Origin: Aliiroseovarius subalbicans | Lineage (GTDB): Bacteria > Pseudomonadota > Alphaproteobacteria > Rhodobacterales > Rhodobacteraceae | DNA length: 64,000 nucleotides | Direction: 5' to 3' | Assembly (NCBI RefSeq): GCF_022678625.1 | Contig: NZ_JALBYQ010000004.1 | Location: forward strand, 124,001 to 188,000 | Shown here: piece after piece, positions 22,144 through 30,084 of the stretch | How the letters are laid out: every line of letters starts with the position of its first letter | Position numbering within the stretch: the first letter of the stretch is position 1 | The notes under the pieces: model-generated | Told to the model about the DNA's origin: nothing | Seen by the model: the letters and a program-made list of their open reading frames with translations, nothing else | Databases searched by the model: none | Position numbers and translations under genes: made by a program

Positions 22144-22692
22144 ATGTCCCCGATCAAAACCCTTCTTGCGGCCACCGCCGCTGTGTCCTTCGCCATTCCC
22201 GCCTTTGCGGAAAGCCACATCATGATCCAGGATGCCTATGCGCGCGCCGCTGGCATGAACGCGATGGCTGGGGCTGCTTTCATGCAGATCATGAACCACG
22301 GCGACGAAGACGACCGGATGATCGCCGCCAAGGCAACCGTGTCCAAGCGGGTCGAGCTGCACACCCATATCGAAAATGACGAAGGCGTCATGCGCATGGT
22401 CGAAGTCGAGGAAGGCTTCCCGGTTGCGGCCGGTGAAACCCACATGCTGCAACGCGGTGGCGACCACGTGATGTTCATGGGCCTGACCGAGCCTTTCACT
22501 GATGGCAAGGTCATCTCGGTGACCCTGGTCTTTGAAAAGGCCGGTGAGATCACCGTCGACATTCCCGTCGATCTGAACCGCAAGCCTGCGAATGGTATGG
22601 CGATGCAGATGGGCGACGGCGAAGGCATGCAGCACGGCGACGGTGAAGGCATGCAGCACGGCCAGGCTACGACCGGCGCTGACAACAACTAA
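22144..22692 (+). CDS. PCu(A)C periplasmic copper chaperone
   Basis: A 182-residue exported Cu(I) chaperone that helps load copper into cytochrome oxidase or related periplasmic targets. The signal peptide is MSPIKTLLAATAAVSFAIP, cut after AFA. The PCuAC fold shows the metal ligands in order: VELHTHIENDEGVMRM, then ETHMLQRGGDHVMFMGL. The tail carries a tandem 8-residue duplication (GDGEGMQH twice, encoded by 24-bp DNA repeats at 22612-22659), rich in Met and His, which probably adds metal sites. Start ATG 22144 follows AGGAGAGA, which can be masked by the upstream RNA. It is comparable to CutG of the Rhodobacter cut operon. Confidence 0.92.
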   Translation: MSPIKTLLAATAAVSFAIPAFAESHIMIQDAYARAAGMNAMAGAAFMQIMNHGDEDDRMIAAKATVSKRVELHTHIENDEGVMRMVEVEEGFPVAAGETHMLQRGGDHVMFMGLTEPFTDGKVISVTLVFEKAGEITVDIPVDLNRKPANGMAMQMGDGEGMQHGDGEGMQHGQATTGADNN

Positions 22693-22772
22693 GGTTCGGG
22701 CGTCGGGGGGGCGGATTGCGTCCCCCGTTACCCCCCGAACCGCCTGAGACAGGGGGTTCGTCACCCCCGGAT

Positions 22773-22800
22773 GGCCGCACCGCCAAGGTGCGGCCTTTCT
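22773..22800 (+). terminator. Terminator after the copper chaperone gene
   Basis: A 9-bp perfect stem GGCCGCACC (22773-22781) with GGTGCGGCC (22787-22795) is followed by TTTCT. It separates the chaperone gene from the convergent sirtuin gene. Confidence 0.8.
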
Positions 22801-22810
22801 GTGTTCTGGC

Positions 22811-23506
22811 TCAGCTTGTCAGCACCTCTTCGACCCAGTCTGGCACGATCTGGCTGGCCGGGCCGGTGCGCACGGTGTCGAACTGGCCCACCGTGTCGGA
22901 CGGCTCCAAGTTCAGCTCCAGCGTCGCGATGCCAGCGGCGCGCGCTTCGCTGACGAAACCTGCAGCCGGATAAACGTTGCCCGAGGTGCCGATTGCCACG
23001 AACAGGTCGGCGCGCAGCAACGCGTCCTGGATCGCCTCCATGTGATACGGCATTTCGCCGAACCAGACGATGTCGGGGCGCGTGGTCGGGCGGTGGCAGT
23101 CGGGGCAGGGCGACAGCGGGTCCATCACTGCGGGCGCGGGCCAGCGCGCGCCGCAATCGTGGCACAGCGCGCCCGACAGGGCGCCGTGCATGTGCAGGAC
23201 ATCGCGCGCACCGCCTCGTTCGTGCAGGTCGTCGACATTCTGCGTGACCAGGGTCACACGACCCGCGTGCCGGGATTGAAGCCGCGCCAGGGCGTCGTGG
23301 GCCGGGTTCGGCGCCGCCGCAAGGCAATTGGCGCGCCGGGCGTTGTAGAAGTCATGCACCAGCGCCGGGTTGCGGGAAAACCCTTCCGGCGTGGCGACCT
23401 CGTTCAGGTCATAGCGGGTCCACAGCCCGTCCTTGTCGCGAAACGTGCCCAGCCCGCTTTCGGCGGAAATGCCCGCGCCGGTCAGGATCAGGATATCTGT
23501 CATCAA
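22811..23506 (-). CDS. cobB: NAD-dependent protein deacylase (sirtuin)
   Basis: Removes acetyl or other acyl groups from protein lysines using NAD+. It is 231 residues, a class III sirtuin size. The NAD site is GAGISAESGLGTFRDKDGLW near residue 10, then TQNVDDLHERGG near 98. The catalytic His lies in VLHMHGALSG near 115. The zinc ribbon has CHDCG and CPDC pairs near 127-150, and the later motif is GTSGNVYPAA. Start ATG 23503 (MTDILILTG) would be as good as 23506 (MMTD). It faces the copper chaperone gene across a terminator. Confidence 0.94.
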   Translation of the reverse strand: MMTDILILTGAGISAESGLGTFRDKDGLWTRYDLNEVATPEGFSRNPALVHDFYNARRANCLAAAPNPAHDALARLQSRHAGRVTLVTQNVDDLHERGGARDVLHMHGALSGALCHDCGARWPAPAVMDPLSPCPDCHRPTTRPDIVWFGEMPYHMEAIQDALLRADLFVAIGTSGNVYPAAGFVSEARAAGIATLELNLEPSDTVGQFDTVRTGPASQIVPDWVEEVLTS

Positions 23507-23605
23507 ATGCAGCCCTCTGTTCTACCCTATTCAGGCCCGAACCCGGGGTGTGTGCAAGCCCCTTGCCCCTTGACCCAAACCGTCGGGCGGTGGTTTGCTG
23601 AGCCT

Positions 23606-23851
23606 ATGGCCCTGACACGCCCGATACAGCCGATGCCGCCGGACATTGCCGACCGGTTGCGGGCGCTGGGCTTGAACAAGGCATTTGACGCCCGCCCGCC
23701 CTATCAACGCAACGATTACCTGGCTTGGATCGCCCGGGCAAAACGACCGGCGACGCGGGAAAAGCGGCTGGCCCAGATGCTGGAGGAGCTGGCGGGCGGC
23801 ACGCGCTACATGAACATGGCCTGGCGGCGCGCGCCAGGGCGGGGCCTCTGA
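23606..23851 (+). CDS. Small YdeI/OmpD-associated-family protein
   Basis: An 81-residue protein matching the C-terminal helical domain of the YdeI/OmpD-associated (OmdA) family: MPPDIADRLRAL, then PPYQRNDYLAWIARAKRPAT and REKRLAQMLEEL. The family is linked by name to bacteriocin protection, but the mechanism is unknown. Only this domain is present, so it is a short, stand-alone version. Start ATG 23606 was chosen because the frame further upstream runs antisense through the sirtuin gene. The TGA overlaps the next ATG (TGATG), so translation is coupled with the membrane protein that follows. Confidence 0.75.
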   Translation: MALTRPIQPMPPDIADRLRALGLNKAFDARPPYQRNDYLAWIARAKRPATREKRLAQMLEELAGGTRYMNMAWRRAPGRGL

Positions 23852-24282
23852 TGGGCCACGCGCCCTGGCATATGTGGCTGGTGGCGCCGGTCGCCTTGGG
23901 CTTTGGCGGGGCGCGTGCCTGGGATTACCTGTCGACCCACGGCGGCGGGGGCGGGATTCTGACCGGGGTCACCTATGTGCAGATCGTCTCGGCCGGGCAA
24001 GGCCTGCCGGGCTGGGTGGCCGCGGCCTGGGCCGTGGGGGTCTGGCTGGGCGTGATCGGCGCGCTACTTTTGCTGCTGAAATCGCGGTTTGCCAGCACCG
24101 CATTCGCCCTGTCCCTGACGGGCACTTTCGTGACAGCGCTCGGCTGTGCCGTTCTGACAGTGGTGCCAATGGCGCAGCTTTTCGGGTCGGGAAGGTTGCT
24201 TATCACGCTCGGCATCCCGATCGTGACCTTTCTGCTTTGGCGCTATGCGCGGCGGATGACACGGGCGGGGCATTTGCGCTAG
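23851..24282 (+). CDS. Small four-helix membrane protein of unknown function
   Basis: A 143-residue protein with four hydrophobic segments (about residues 7-22, 52-75, 80-105 and 115-132) and a basic C-terminus (RYARRMTRAGHLR), suggesting an inner-membrane protein. No recognised motif. Start ATG 23851 shares a base with the stop of the preceding OmdA-like gene, and the stop is 9 bases before the phosphatase start. These three genes therefore look like one short operon. Confidence 0.8.
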   Translation: MGHAPWHMWLVAPVALGFGGARAWDYLSTHGGGGGILTGVTYVQIVSAGQGLPGWVAAAWAVGVWLGVIGALLLLLKSRFASTAFALSLTGTFVTALGCAVLTVVPMAQLFGSGRLLITLGIPIVTFLLWRYARRMTRAGHLR

Positions 24283-24291
24283 ACCAACGCC

Positions 24292-24738
24292 ATGACCACA
24301 CGCATCCTGTTCGTCTGCCTTGGCAACATCTGCCGCTCTCCGTCCGCCGAGGGGGTGTTTCGCGCCCTGTCGCGGGCGCTGGATGTCGAGATCGACAGCG
24401 CGGGCACCTCGGATTGGCATGTGGGGGAGCCGCCCTATGGGCCGATGCAGGCGGCGGCGCGGGCGCGCGGCTATGACCTGTCGGCGTTTCGGGCGCGGTT
24501 ATTTCAGGCGCGCGATTTTGCGGAATTCGACCTGCTGATCGGGATGGATACGGACAACCTGCGCGACATGGAGCGGCTGCGCCCACCCGGCAATGACACG
24601 CCTGTGGCCGTGTTCACCGACTACGCTGACACGGGCGCGGATCATGTGCCCGACCCGTATTACACGCGGGACTTCGACGGGGCGCTGGACCTGATCGAGG
24701 CTGCTTCACGCGGATTGATTGCTCAGCTGCCGCAATAG
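24292..24738 (+). CDS. Low-molecular-weight protein-tyrosine phosphatase
   Basis: A 148-residue phosphatase. The P-loop CxxxxxRS is CLGNICRS at about residues 8-15, and the general-acid loop is VPDPYYTRDFDGALD near residue 117. The family dephosphorylates tyrosine residues or small phosphorylated ligands, and in bacteria is often tied to polysaccharide export, but no such genes adjoin here. Its last 16 bases overlap the end of the convergent gene at 24723-25028. Confidence 0.93.
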   Translation: MTTRILFVCLGNICRSPSAEGVFRALSRALDVEIDSAGTSDWHVGEPPYGPMQAAARARGYDLSAFRARLFQARDFAEFDLLIGMDTDNLRDMERLRPPGNDTPVAVFTDYADTGADHVPDPYYTRDFDGALDLIEAASRGLIAQLPQ

Positions 24739-25028
24739 GTGCGCACTGCCTGACCGTATTCCTTGTAGCGCTTCCAGAACCGTTCGTCGCTGTTGCGGTC
24801 GGACTGGCGCAGTTCTTGCGTTGTGTGCGGGTCACTGAAAAACTTGGCGATTTTCGAGATTTCCGAGCGGTTGAACATTGCCTCGGCGACGTCCTGCACG
24901 CAGCCACACAACTGGCGCGACGCGTCGCGCCGATCGGCCTTCAGGCAAGCGCGCTCAATCTTGCCCGCAGCTTGCGCGTCGGGCACCAGAAGGAGCATCA
25001 GCCCCAAAGCCATCAAAAGGTGTTTCAT
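24723..25028 (-). CDS. Small secreted cysteine-containing protein, unknown function
   Basis: A 101-residue protein with a signal peptide (MKHLLMALGLMLLLVPDAQA) and four cysteines in the mature part: ACLKAD, QLCGCVQDVAEAM and YCGS. Two disulfides are therefore plausible in the periplasm. It is mostly helical with many charged residues (SDRNSDERFWKRYKEYG). I recall similar uncharacterised proteins in Rhodobacterales but no function. It overlaps the 3' end of the phosphatase gene tail to tail. Confidence 0.8.
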   Translation of the reverse strand: MKHLLMALGLMLLLVPDAQAAGKIERACLKADRRDASRQLCGCVQDVAEAMFNRSEISKIAKFFSDPHTTQELRQSDRNSDERFWKRYKEYGQAVRTYCGS

Positions 25029-25126
25029 GTCTCTGCCTCATGTTGCCGGGTTTTCCCGGTCCGTGTTGAGGACAGTATAGCAGGGCAGGGCGCCGGGCTC
25101 AAATTCACATTTTCAAGCCAGCGGCG

Positions 25127-25207
25127 TTTTGCCCCTGCACGCCCCAGCCACGGGGTGCGCCCACCCACCCACCCCGCCCCCCGCATCCGCGGCGCGCAGG
25201 GGCAAAA
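25127..25207. repeat. Large hairpin with C-rich/G-quadruplex-type loop, copy 2
   Basis: A 12-bp perfect outer stem (25127-25138 with 25196-25207) encloses a smaller hairpin and the C-run series 25160-25175. The core CGCCCACCCACCCACCCCGC is identical to that of the hairpin at 21094-21174, although the stems differ in sequence. It begins 6 bases beyond the stop of the PfkB gene. Because that gene is on the minus strand, its transcript would carry the G-rich side. Confidence 0.75.
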
Positions 25208-25213
25208 GCGGTG

Positions 25214-26161
25214 TCACAGCAGGCGCAAGTTGACCTGGTCGGACAGGGCGGCCACGTCCCCGGGCCGGCACAGGTTGGAGGCATCCGACATCACCGCGGC
25301 CGATGCGGCGACCACTCCCTGCGCCAGCGCCTGATCCCAATCCGCGCCGCACGACAGCGCAAGCGTGAAGGCGCCCACGAAACTGTCGCCAGCGCCAACC
25401 TTGCTTTTCACCGGAACCTCGGGCGTCACGGCATGCCAGCAGCGCCCGTCCTGGGCCAGGATCGATCCCTTGGCGCCCAGCGCCAGCACCACGACCTCGG
25501 CCACGCCGCGATGCACAAGCGACTGGGCAAACCCCGCGACCTCCTCCAGGCTTGTCAGTGGGCGCCCCGCCAGCATGTCGCTTTCGGCCCCGTCCAGGCG
25601 CAGCACGTGCTGACGCGCCGACCCGACGTCCATCAGCGCCTTCAGGGCCGCCCCGGAGGTGTCCAGCACCAGCCGCGCTTCGGCTTCGTCCACCACGGCG
25701 GCCAGTTGGGTCGGGAAATGCAGCGGTACGCCGGGTGGCTGCGAGCCGGACAGCACGACATACCCGCCCTTGGGCGTCACCGCGCGGATCGTTTCCAGTG
25801 CGCGAAAGGCGTCCTCGGGCGACCATTTCGGCCCCGGCATGACAAACCGGAATTGCTGCCCGTCCGAGCGGTCGATCACCGCCAGCGACAGCCGGGTTTC
25901 GCCTTCGATGCGAAAGCCGACCGCCTCGACGCCCTCTTCTGCCAGAAGCTCGGCGAATTGCTGGCCGCGATAGCCCGCCAGCGCCACGAAGGCGCGCGCC
26001 TTGCCGCCCAGCGCCTTGATTGCCCGTGCCACGTTGATGCCGCCCCCGCCCGGATCCAGATCCGGCACGTCACAGCGCAACTTGTCCTCGGGTCGGACGT
26101 GATCGACGCTGGAGGACATGTCCAGCGCGGGGTTCAGGGTAACGGTCAGGATGTCGGACAT
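25214..26161 (-). CDS. PfkB-family sugar kinase (1-phosphofructokinase/hexose type)
   Basis: A 315-residue ribokinase-fold kinase resembling 1-phosphofructokinase, tagatose-6-phosphate kinase and PfkB: N-terminal TVTLNPALDMSSSVDHV, substrate-binding GGGGINVARAIKALGG near residue 37, and the PfkB signature with the anion hole and catalytic Asp KVGAGDSFVGAF near residue 255. Which phosphosugar it uses cannot be told. It stands alone with no PTS or sugar genes nearby. A repeated hairpin follows its stop. Confidence 0.88.
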   Translation of the reverse strand: MSDILTVTLNPALDMSSSVDHVRPEDKLRCDVPDLDPGGGGINVARAIKALGGKARAFVALAGYRGQQFAELLAEEGVEAVGFRIEGETRLSLAVIDRSDGQQFRFVMPGPKWSPEDAFRALETIRAVTPKGGYVVLSGSQPPGVPLHFPTQLAAVVDEAEARLVLDTSGAALKALMDVGSARQHVLRLDGAESDMLAGRPLTSLEEVAGFAQSLVHRGVAEVVVLALGAKGSILAQDGRCWHAVTPEVPVKSKVGAGDSFVGAFTLALSCGADWDQALAQGVVAASAAVMSDASNLCRPGDVAALSDQVNLRLL

Positions 26162-26253
26162 GGGGGACTCGGCAAAGGGGCGTCAGGTGTTCGCGCTAAC
26201 GTATCCGGTCCGGTGCAGGGGGGCAATGATGTGGGTCAAAGCCCGCGCCGCCG

Positions 26254-27234
26254 TCAGGGGTTCAGCTCTTTCCACCGCACCACGTCATCCCAAACCGCGA
26301 TGGCGGCAAGGATGGCATCAAGTATGGCATTTGCCACTTTCGCAGGCCCCATTCCGGCCCATTCGATCGCCGCCTTGGCCAATTGGCACAGCAACCTCAG
26401 CACTTCGCGGATGTTGCCGAACACCAGGGTCAGGACCATCTTGAGAATGCGCCACGCGGTTTTGAGCGCCACACCAACAAAGCCAAGGAACGCGTCCGCA
26501 AACAGCGTCATCGCCTTCTTTGCGGCGTCATGCTTGCGCGCCTTGGCGGTCTCTTCCTTGCTGCCCGCCAGATACCGTTTGTAGGCGGTATAAGCCTTGG
26601 TGAACTTGCCGAACGCCGCGCGTGCGGTGCTCAGCCAGCTTTTGGGTCGCTTCAGCTTGTCGGCCAGATTCTTTGCCCAGGTCTTGCCTTTCGCAACCCC
26701 GATCCCCAGCAGGGCAAACGCCAGTGACAGGCTGTCCAGGATGCCCTGGATGAAGACGATGATCTTGTCGATATCCTTGGCCTTCGCCTTGCCCAGTGGC
26801 ATGTCTGCCGCCACCGCGCCGTTGATCATCAATTGCATCCGGTCGCCGGTTTCCTTGATCTCGAAAATCTGGAACGTGTCGACGTTCTGCGCGACGATTG
26901 TTGGATCGACCGGGCCCAGCACCGGCGCGCGGGCCACGTCCTCCCGCACGTCGTTCCACAAGGCCTGACGGCTGTCGATGCCCATTGCGTCAAGCTCATC
27001 ACGGTCATCCAGGAAGGTGCCGGACAGCACCGCACGCTCAATCGCGGCCATCGCCTGGTCGGCGCTGCCCCCGGTGTCCAGAAGCGCGGCCAACTCCTCG
27101 GGCAGGTCGCTGTCGAAATCCTCGGGCGCGACGATTTCTGCGCCCAGCAAGGCCCGCAACGTGTCTGCATGAAGCAGGTCGGGGTCATAGGTCACATCGT
27201 CAATCGGCGCGGCGGTCAGGGTTTCAAGGGTCAT
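26254..27234 (-). CDS. Orphan 326-residue protein of unknown function
   Basis: I recognise no family. The N-terminal 140 residues are acidic and soluble-looking (DDVTYDPDLLHADTLRALL, APEDFDSDLPEELAALLD). A hydrophobic segment follows near 163-182 (KIIVFIQGILDSLSLAFALL), then a strongly basic stretch near 185-240 (LADKLKRPKSWLSTARAAF, KARKHDAAKKAM). Last comes a long amphipathic or hydrophobic helical tail (LFADAFLGFVGVALKTAW, ILKMVLTLVFGN) ending AVWDDVVRWKELNP. No signal peptide. The layout of an acidic head and a helical membrane-seeking tail recalls pore-forming or membrane-binding proteins, but that is speculation. Start ATG 27234. It is unlinked to any operon. Confidence 0.75.
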   Translation of the reverse strand: MTLETLTAAPIDDVTYDPDLLHADTLRALLGAEIVAPEDFDSDLPEELAALLDTGGSADQAMAAIERAVLSGTFLDDRDELDAMGIDSRQALWNDVREDVARAPVLGPVDPTIVAQNVDTFQIFEIKETGDRMQLMINGAVAADMPLGKAKAKDIDKIIVFIQGILDSLSLAFALLGIGVAKGKTWAKNLADKLKRPKSWLSTARAAFGKFTKAYTAYKRYLAGSKEETAKARKHDAAKKAMTLFADAFLGFVGVALKTAWRILKMVLTLVFGNIREVLRLLCQLAKAAIEWAGMGPAKVANAILDAILAAIAVWDDVVRWKELNP

Positions 27235-27408
27235 CGGGGGCTCCCTCTATAGGTGAATGTGCGGACTGAAATTCCACCCAGTATGCCACAGTTTCCGCCA
27301 AACGCCGAATGCACGACACGGGTGAGGCCGCGTTTCGGGGTGAAAAGGCCACTCCGTCACGCTTCAAGCCAGCTTGACGCCGCGCCCATTCCCCCGCATA
27401 TCCCACTC

Positions 27409-29208
27409 ATGACTGACCTCAAACATATCCGCAATTTCTCGATCGTCGCGCATATCGACCACGGGAAATCCACGCTTGCTGACCGCTTGATCCAGGAGAC
27501 GGGCACCGTCAAGGAACGCGACATGCAGGCGCAGCTTCTCGACTCGATGGATATCGAGCGCGAACGCGGCATCACGATCAAGGCCAACACGGTTCGGATC
27601 GACTATACGGCGGACAATGGTGAGGCTTATGTCCTGAACCTGATCGACACCCCCGGCCATGTCGATTTCGCCTATGAGGTCAGCCGGTCCATGCGCGCCG
27701 TCGAAGGCTCGCTTCTGGTGGTCGACAGCACCCAGGGGGTCGAGGCACAAACGCTTGCGAACGTCTATCAGGCGATCGACGCAGACCATGAAATCGTGCC
27801 GGTTCTGAACAAGATCGACCTGCCCGCGTCCGATTGTGACCGCGTGGCGGAACAGATCGAGGACGTGATCGGCATCGACGCAACCGGCGCCATTCAGGTG
27901 TCGGCCAAGACCGGCCAGGGCATCCACGAAACGCTTGAAGCGATCGTGAACGAACTACCCGCCCCGCAAGGCGACCCCGACGCGCCACTCAAGGCGATGC
28001 TGGTGGACAGCTGGTACGACGCCTACCTCGGCGTCATCGTCCTGATCCGCGTGATTGACGGCAAGTTGAAGAAGGGCGAGCGCATTCGCATGATGCACAC
28101 TGACGCGGTCTATCCCGTCGACCGCATCGGCGTGTTCCGCCCGCAGATGGAGATGATCGACGAACTGGGACCGGGTGAAATCGGCTTCCTCACCGCGTCC
28201 ATCAAACAGGTGCGCGACACCCGCGTGGGCGACACCGTGACCCATGAGAAGAAAGGCACGACCGACGCGCTGCCCGGCTTCAAACCGGCGCAACCGGTGG
28301 TGTTCTGTGGCCTCTTCCCGGTCGACAATGCCGAGTTCGAAGACCTGCGCGACTCGATCGAAAAACTCGCCCTGAACGACGCCAGCTTTTCCTCGGAAAT
28401 GGAAACCTCGGCCGCGCTGGGCTTCGGCTTCCGCTGCGGTTTCCTTGGCCTGCTCCACCTCGAAGTCATCCGCGACCGGATCGAACGCGAATACAACATC
28501 GAGCTGATCACCACGGCGCCCTCGGTGATCTATCACGTCTATATGAAAGACGGCGAAAAGATCGAGCTGCACAACCCCGCCGATATGCCCGACCTGTCCA
28601 AGGTCGACCATTTGGAGGAACCGCGCATCAAGGCGACGATCCTGGTGCCCGACGAATACCTGGGCGACGTGCTGAAACTGTGCCAGGACCGGCGCGGCAT
28701 CCAGATCGACCTGACCTACGCCGGCTCGCGCGCCATGGTCGTCTATGACCTGCCGCTGAACGAGGTCGTGTTCGACTTCTACGACCGCTTGAAATCGGTG
28801 ACCAAGGGCTATGCCTCCTTCGACTATCAGATGGAGGGCTACCGCGAAGACAACCTGGTGAAAATGTCGATCCTGGTGAACGACGAACCGGTCGACGCGC
28901 TCTCCACCATGGTCCACCGCGACCGCGCCGAAATGCGTGGCCGGGCGATGGTCGAGAAACTGAAAGACCTGATCCCCCGCCACATGTTCAAAATCCCGAT
29001 CCAGGCGGCCATTGGCGGCAAGGTCATCGCGCGCGAGACCCTGTCAGCCATGCGCAAGGACGTGACGGCCAAGTGCTACGGCGGCGACGCGACGCGCAAG
29101 AAGAAGCTGCTGGAGAAGCAGAAGGCGGGTAAGAAAAAGATGCGCCAGTTCGGGAAAGTGGACATTCCCCAGGAAGCATTCATTAGCGCCCTGAAAATGG
29201 ACAGCTGA
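27409..29208 (+). CDS. lepA: Elongation factor 4
   Basis: Ribosome-associated GTPase (back-translocase/EF4). It is 599 residues from ATG 27409 ([27 protein letters not shown]; the first ten residues and the P-loop AHIDHGKS fix the start), the standard length. G-motifs: DTPGH near residue 85, NKID near 139 and SAKTG near 172. The LepA-specific C-terminal domain ends with the lysine-rich [17 protein letters not shown] segment. The frame stays open to 27253, but that leader is unlike the family. A weak hairpin (CTGAAAG/CTTTCAG, 29205-29225) spans the stop, and a second, GC-only hairpin follows at 29241-29260. Confidence 0.97.
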   Translation: MTDLKHIRNFSIVAHIDHGKSTLADRLIQETGTVKERDMQAQLLDSMDIERERGITIKANTVRIDYTADNGEAYVLNLIDTPGHVDFAYEVSRSMRAVEGSLLVVDSTQGVEAQTLANVYQAIDADHEIVPVLNKIDLPASDCDRVAEQIEDVIGIDATGAIQVSAKTGQGIHETLEAIVNELPAPQGDPDAPLKAMLVDSWYDAYLGVIVLIRVIDGKLKKGERIRMMHTDAVYPVDRIGVFRPQMEMIDELGPGEIGFLTASIKQVRDTRVGDTVTHEKKGTTDALPGFKPAQPVVFCGLFPVDNAEFEDLRDSIEKLALNDASFSSEMETSAALGFGFRCGFLGLLHLEVIRDRIEREYNIELITTAPSVIYHVYMKDGEKIELHNPADMPDLSKVDHLEEPRIKATILVPDEYLGDVLKLCQDRRGIQIDLTYAGSRAMVVYDLPLNEVVFDFYDRLKSVTKGYASFDYQMEGYREDNLVKMSILVNDEPVDALSTMVHRDRAEMRGRAMVEKLKDLIPRHMFKIPIQAAIGGKVIARETLSAMRKDVTAKCYGGDATRKKKLLEKQKAGKKKMRQFGKVDIPQEAFISALKMDS

Positions 29209-29663
29209 AAGCTGTTTCCTTTCAGGGTGAGTGCGCGGCAGCGCGTTGCCCGCAACGCGCGTGCGCACCCGCTCAAGGCCCAGTCGCAAACATCCCCACA
29301 AAGCCCCGCCCGGACGACAGGCCGGGCAGCGCCCCACCGACCGAAAGGTGCGTGCGCGCATGCGCCGGGAGGTGATCCTCCCCCCGGGAGGGCGCTTCCG
29401 CATCCGTCGCGGTATGTATCGAGGTTTCGTGTGATGGAATTCGGTCGTCCCCGATCCAAGCAAATCCAACTTTAGTATCGGTGAGCAAAGATACGTCAGG
29501 GAATTGGAAAGACGCTTTTGGCGGTGCAAAAATTCGGGAAAAGTTGCCCACTTTGGCCTGAAGTATATCAAAGGTCCGGTGAATATGTGGCTCTCTGGGT
29601 CTGAGTTGAGTTTCGTAATGAAAATGTACTCCGACCGTTCGACAAAGCAGTAGTATCTGGAGG
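29209..29663. other. 455-base gap with hairpins, no supported gene
   Basis: The first part is GC-rich and structured: GCGCGTTG/CAACGCGC (29241-29260) and GCCCGG/CCGGGC (29308-29327) hairpins, perhaps factor-dependent termination of lepA. From about 29400 the composition becomes clearly AT-richer. A minus-strand frame (29044-29730) is open here, but its second half is antisense to lepA and it matches no family I know. I do not call it. Confidence 0.5.
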
Positions 29664-29995
29664 CTACCATTTTCCCCACGACCACTTCTGAAACTGACGC
29701 CACTTCGGTCTCTCTGATGCGTCTGGACAATTTGAAACTTCAGTGGCCTTGCCCCGCACCCACCCCGTCCGCTTCACCCAGGCCGCCCCCGGGCGTTTGC
29801 CGGTTTCGGGGTCTTGCGGCCCGAAGAACTCCTCGTCCTCGTCGTCCCAGATCCGCCTGAGTGCTGCCAATGACACCAGCCGGCGGCGTCTTTGCCGTGG
29901 CGTTTGATGATGACTGTCTGGTCCTGGTGGATCACTGCGTCCAGAAGGGCGGTCAGGCGGGGGCGGACGTCGGTGGATCGGACTTTCAGGACCAT
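29664..29995 (-). pseudogene. Phd/YefM-type antitoxin gene with a frameshift
   Basis: The first frame from ATG 29995 reads MVLKVRSTDVRPRLTALLD, then QTVIIKRHGKDAA, which looks like the N-terminal DNA-binding part of Phd/YefM antitoxins. After the GCCGCC run near 29880-29888 the family continuation appears in another frame: RLVSLAALRRIWDDEDEEFF, then GPQDPETGKRPGAAWVKRTG. Adding one C restores a single reading frame. Either a real one-base deletion or a sequence error would explain this. No RelE, Doc or PIN toxin follows on the minus strand. Twin operator-like repeats lie just upstream (29999-30064). Confidence 0.65.
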
Positions 29996-29998
29996 TCA

Positions 29999-30064
29999 TT
30001 AAACCTTTTAAAGACTTGCAACTTCGCCCCCGAACCCTCTTAAAACAGTTTAAAGAATTCGCAA
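29999..30064. promoter_or_regulatory. Twin operator-like repeats between the antitoxin remnant and the PhnA-like gene
   Basis: Two imperfect direct repeats (29999-30021 and 30040-30064) share TTAAA, a short spacer, TTTAAAGA and then TTGCAA or TTCGCAA. Each contains an AT palindrome of the TTAAA-n-TTTAA kind. They are spaced about 42 bases, four helical turns, on one face of the DNA. The position in a divergent intergenic region suggests an autoregulatory site, probably of the Phd-like protein. Confidence 0.5.
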
Positions 30065-30084
30065 TCTGACCGAACGGAGCCGCC

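Noticed and set aside
25211-26584. 457-codon plus-strand frame across the PfkB gene
   Set aside because: It spans a gene, an intergenic gap and part of the next gene on the opposite strand, and has no recognisable domain.
29044-29730. Minus-strand frame of 228 codons overlapping the end of lepA
   Set aside because: Half of it is antisense to lepA. The rest matches no toxin or other family and has no ribosome binding site, so it is not the missing toxin partner of the Phd-like gene.
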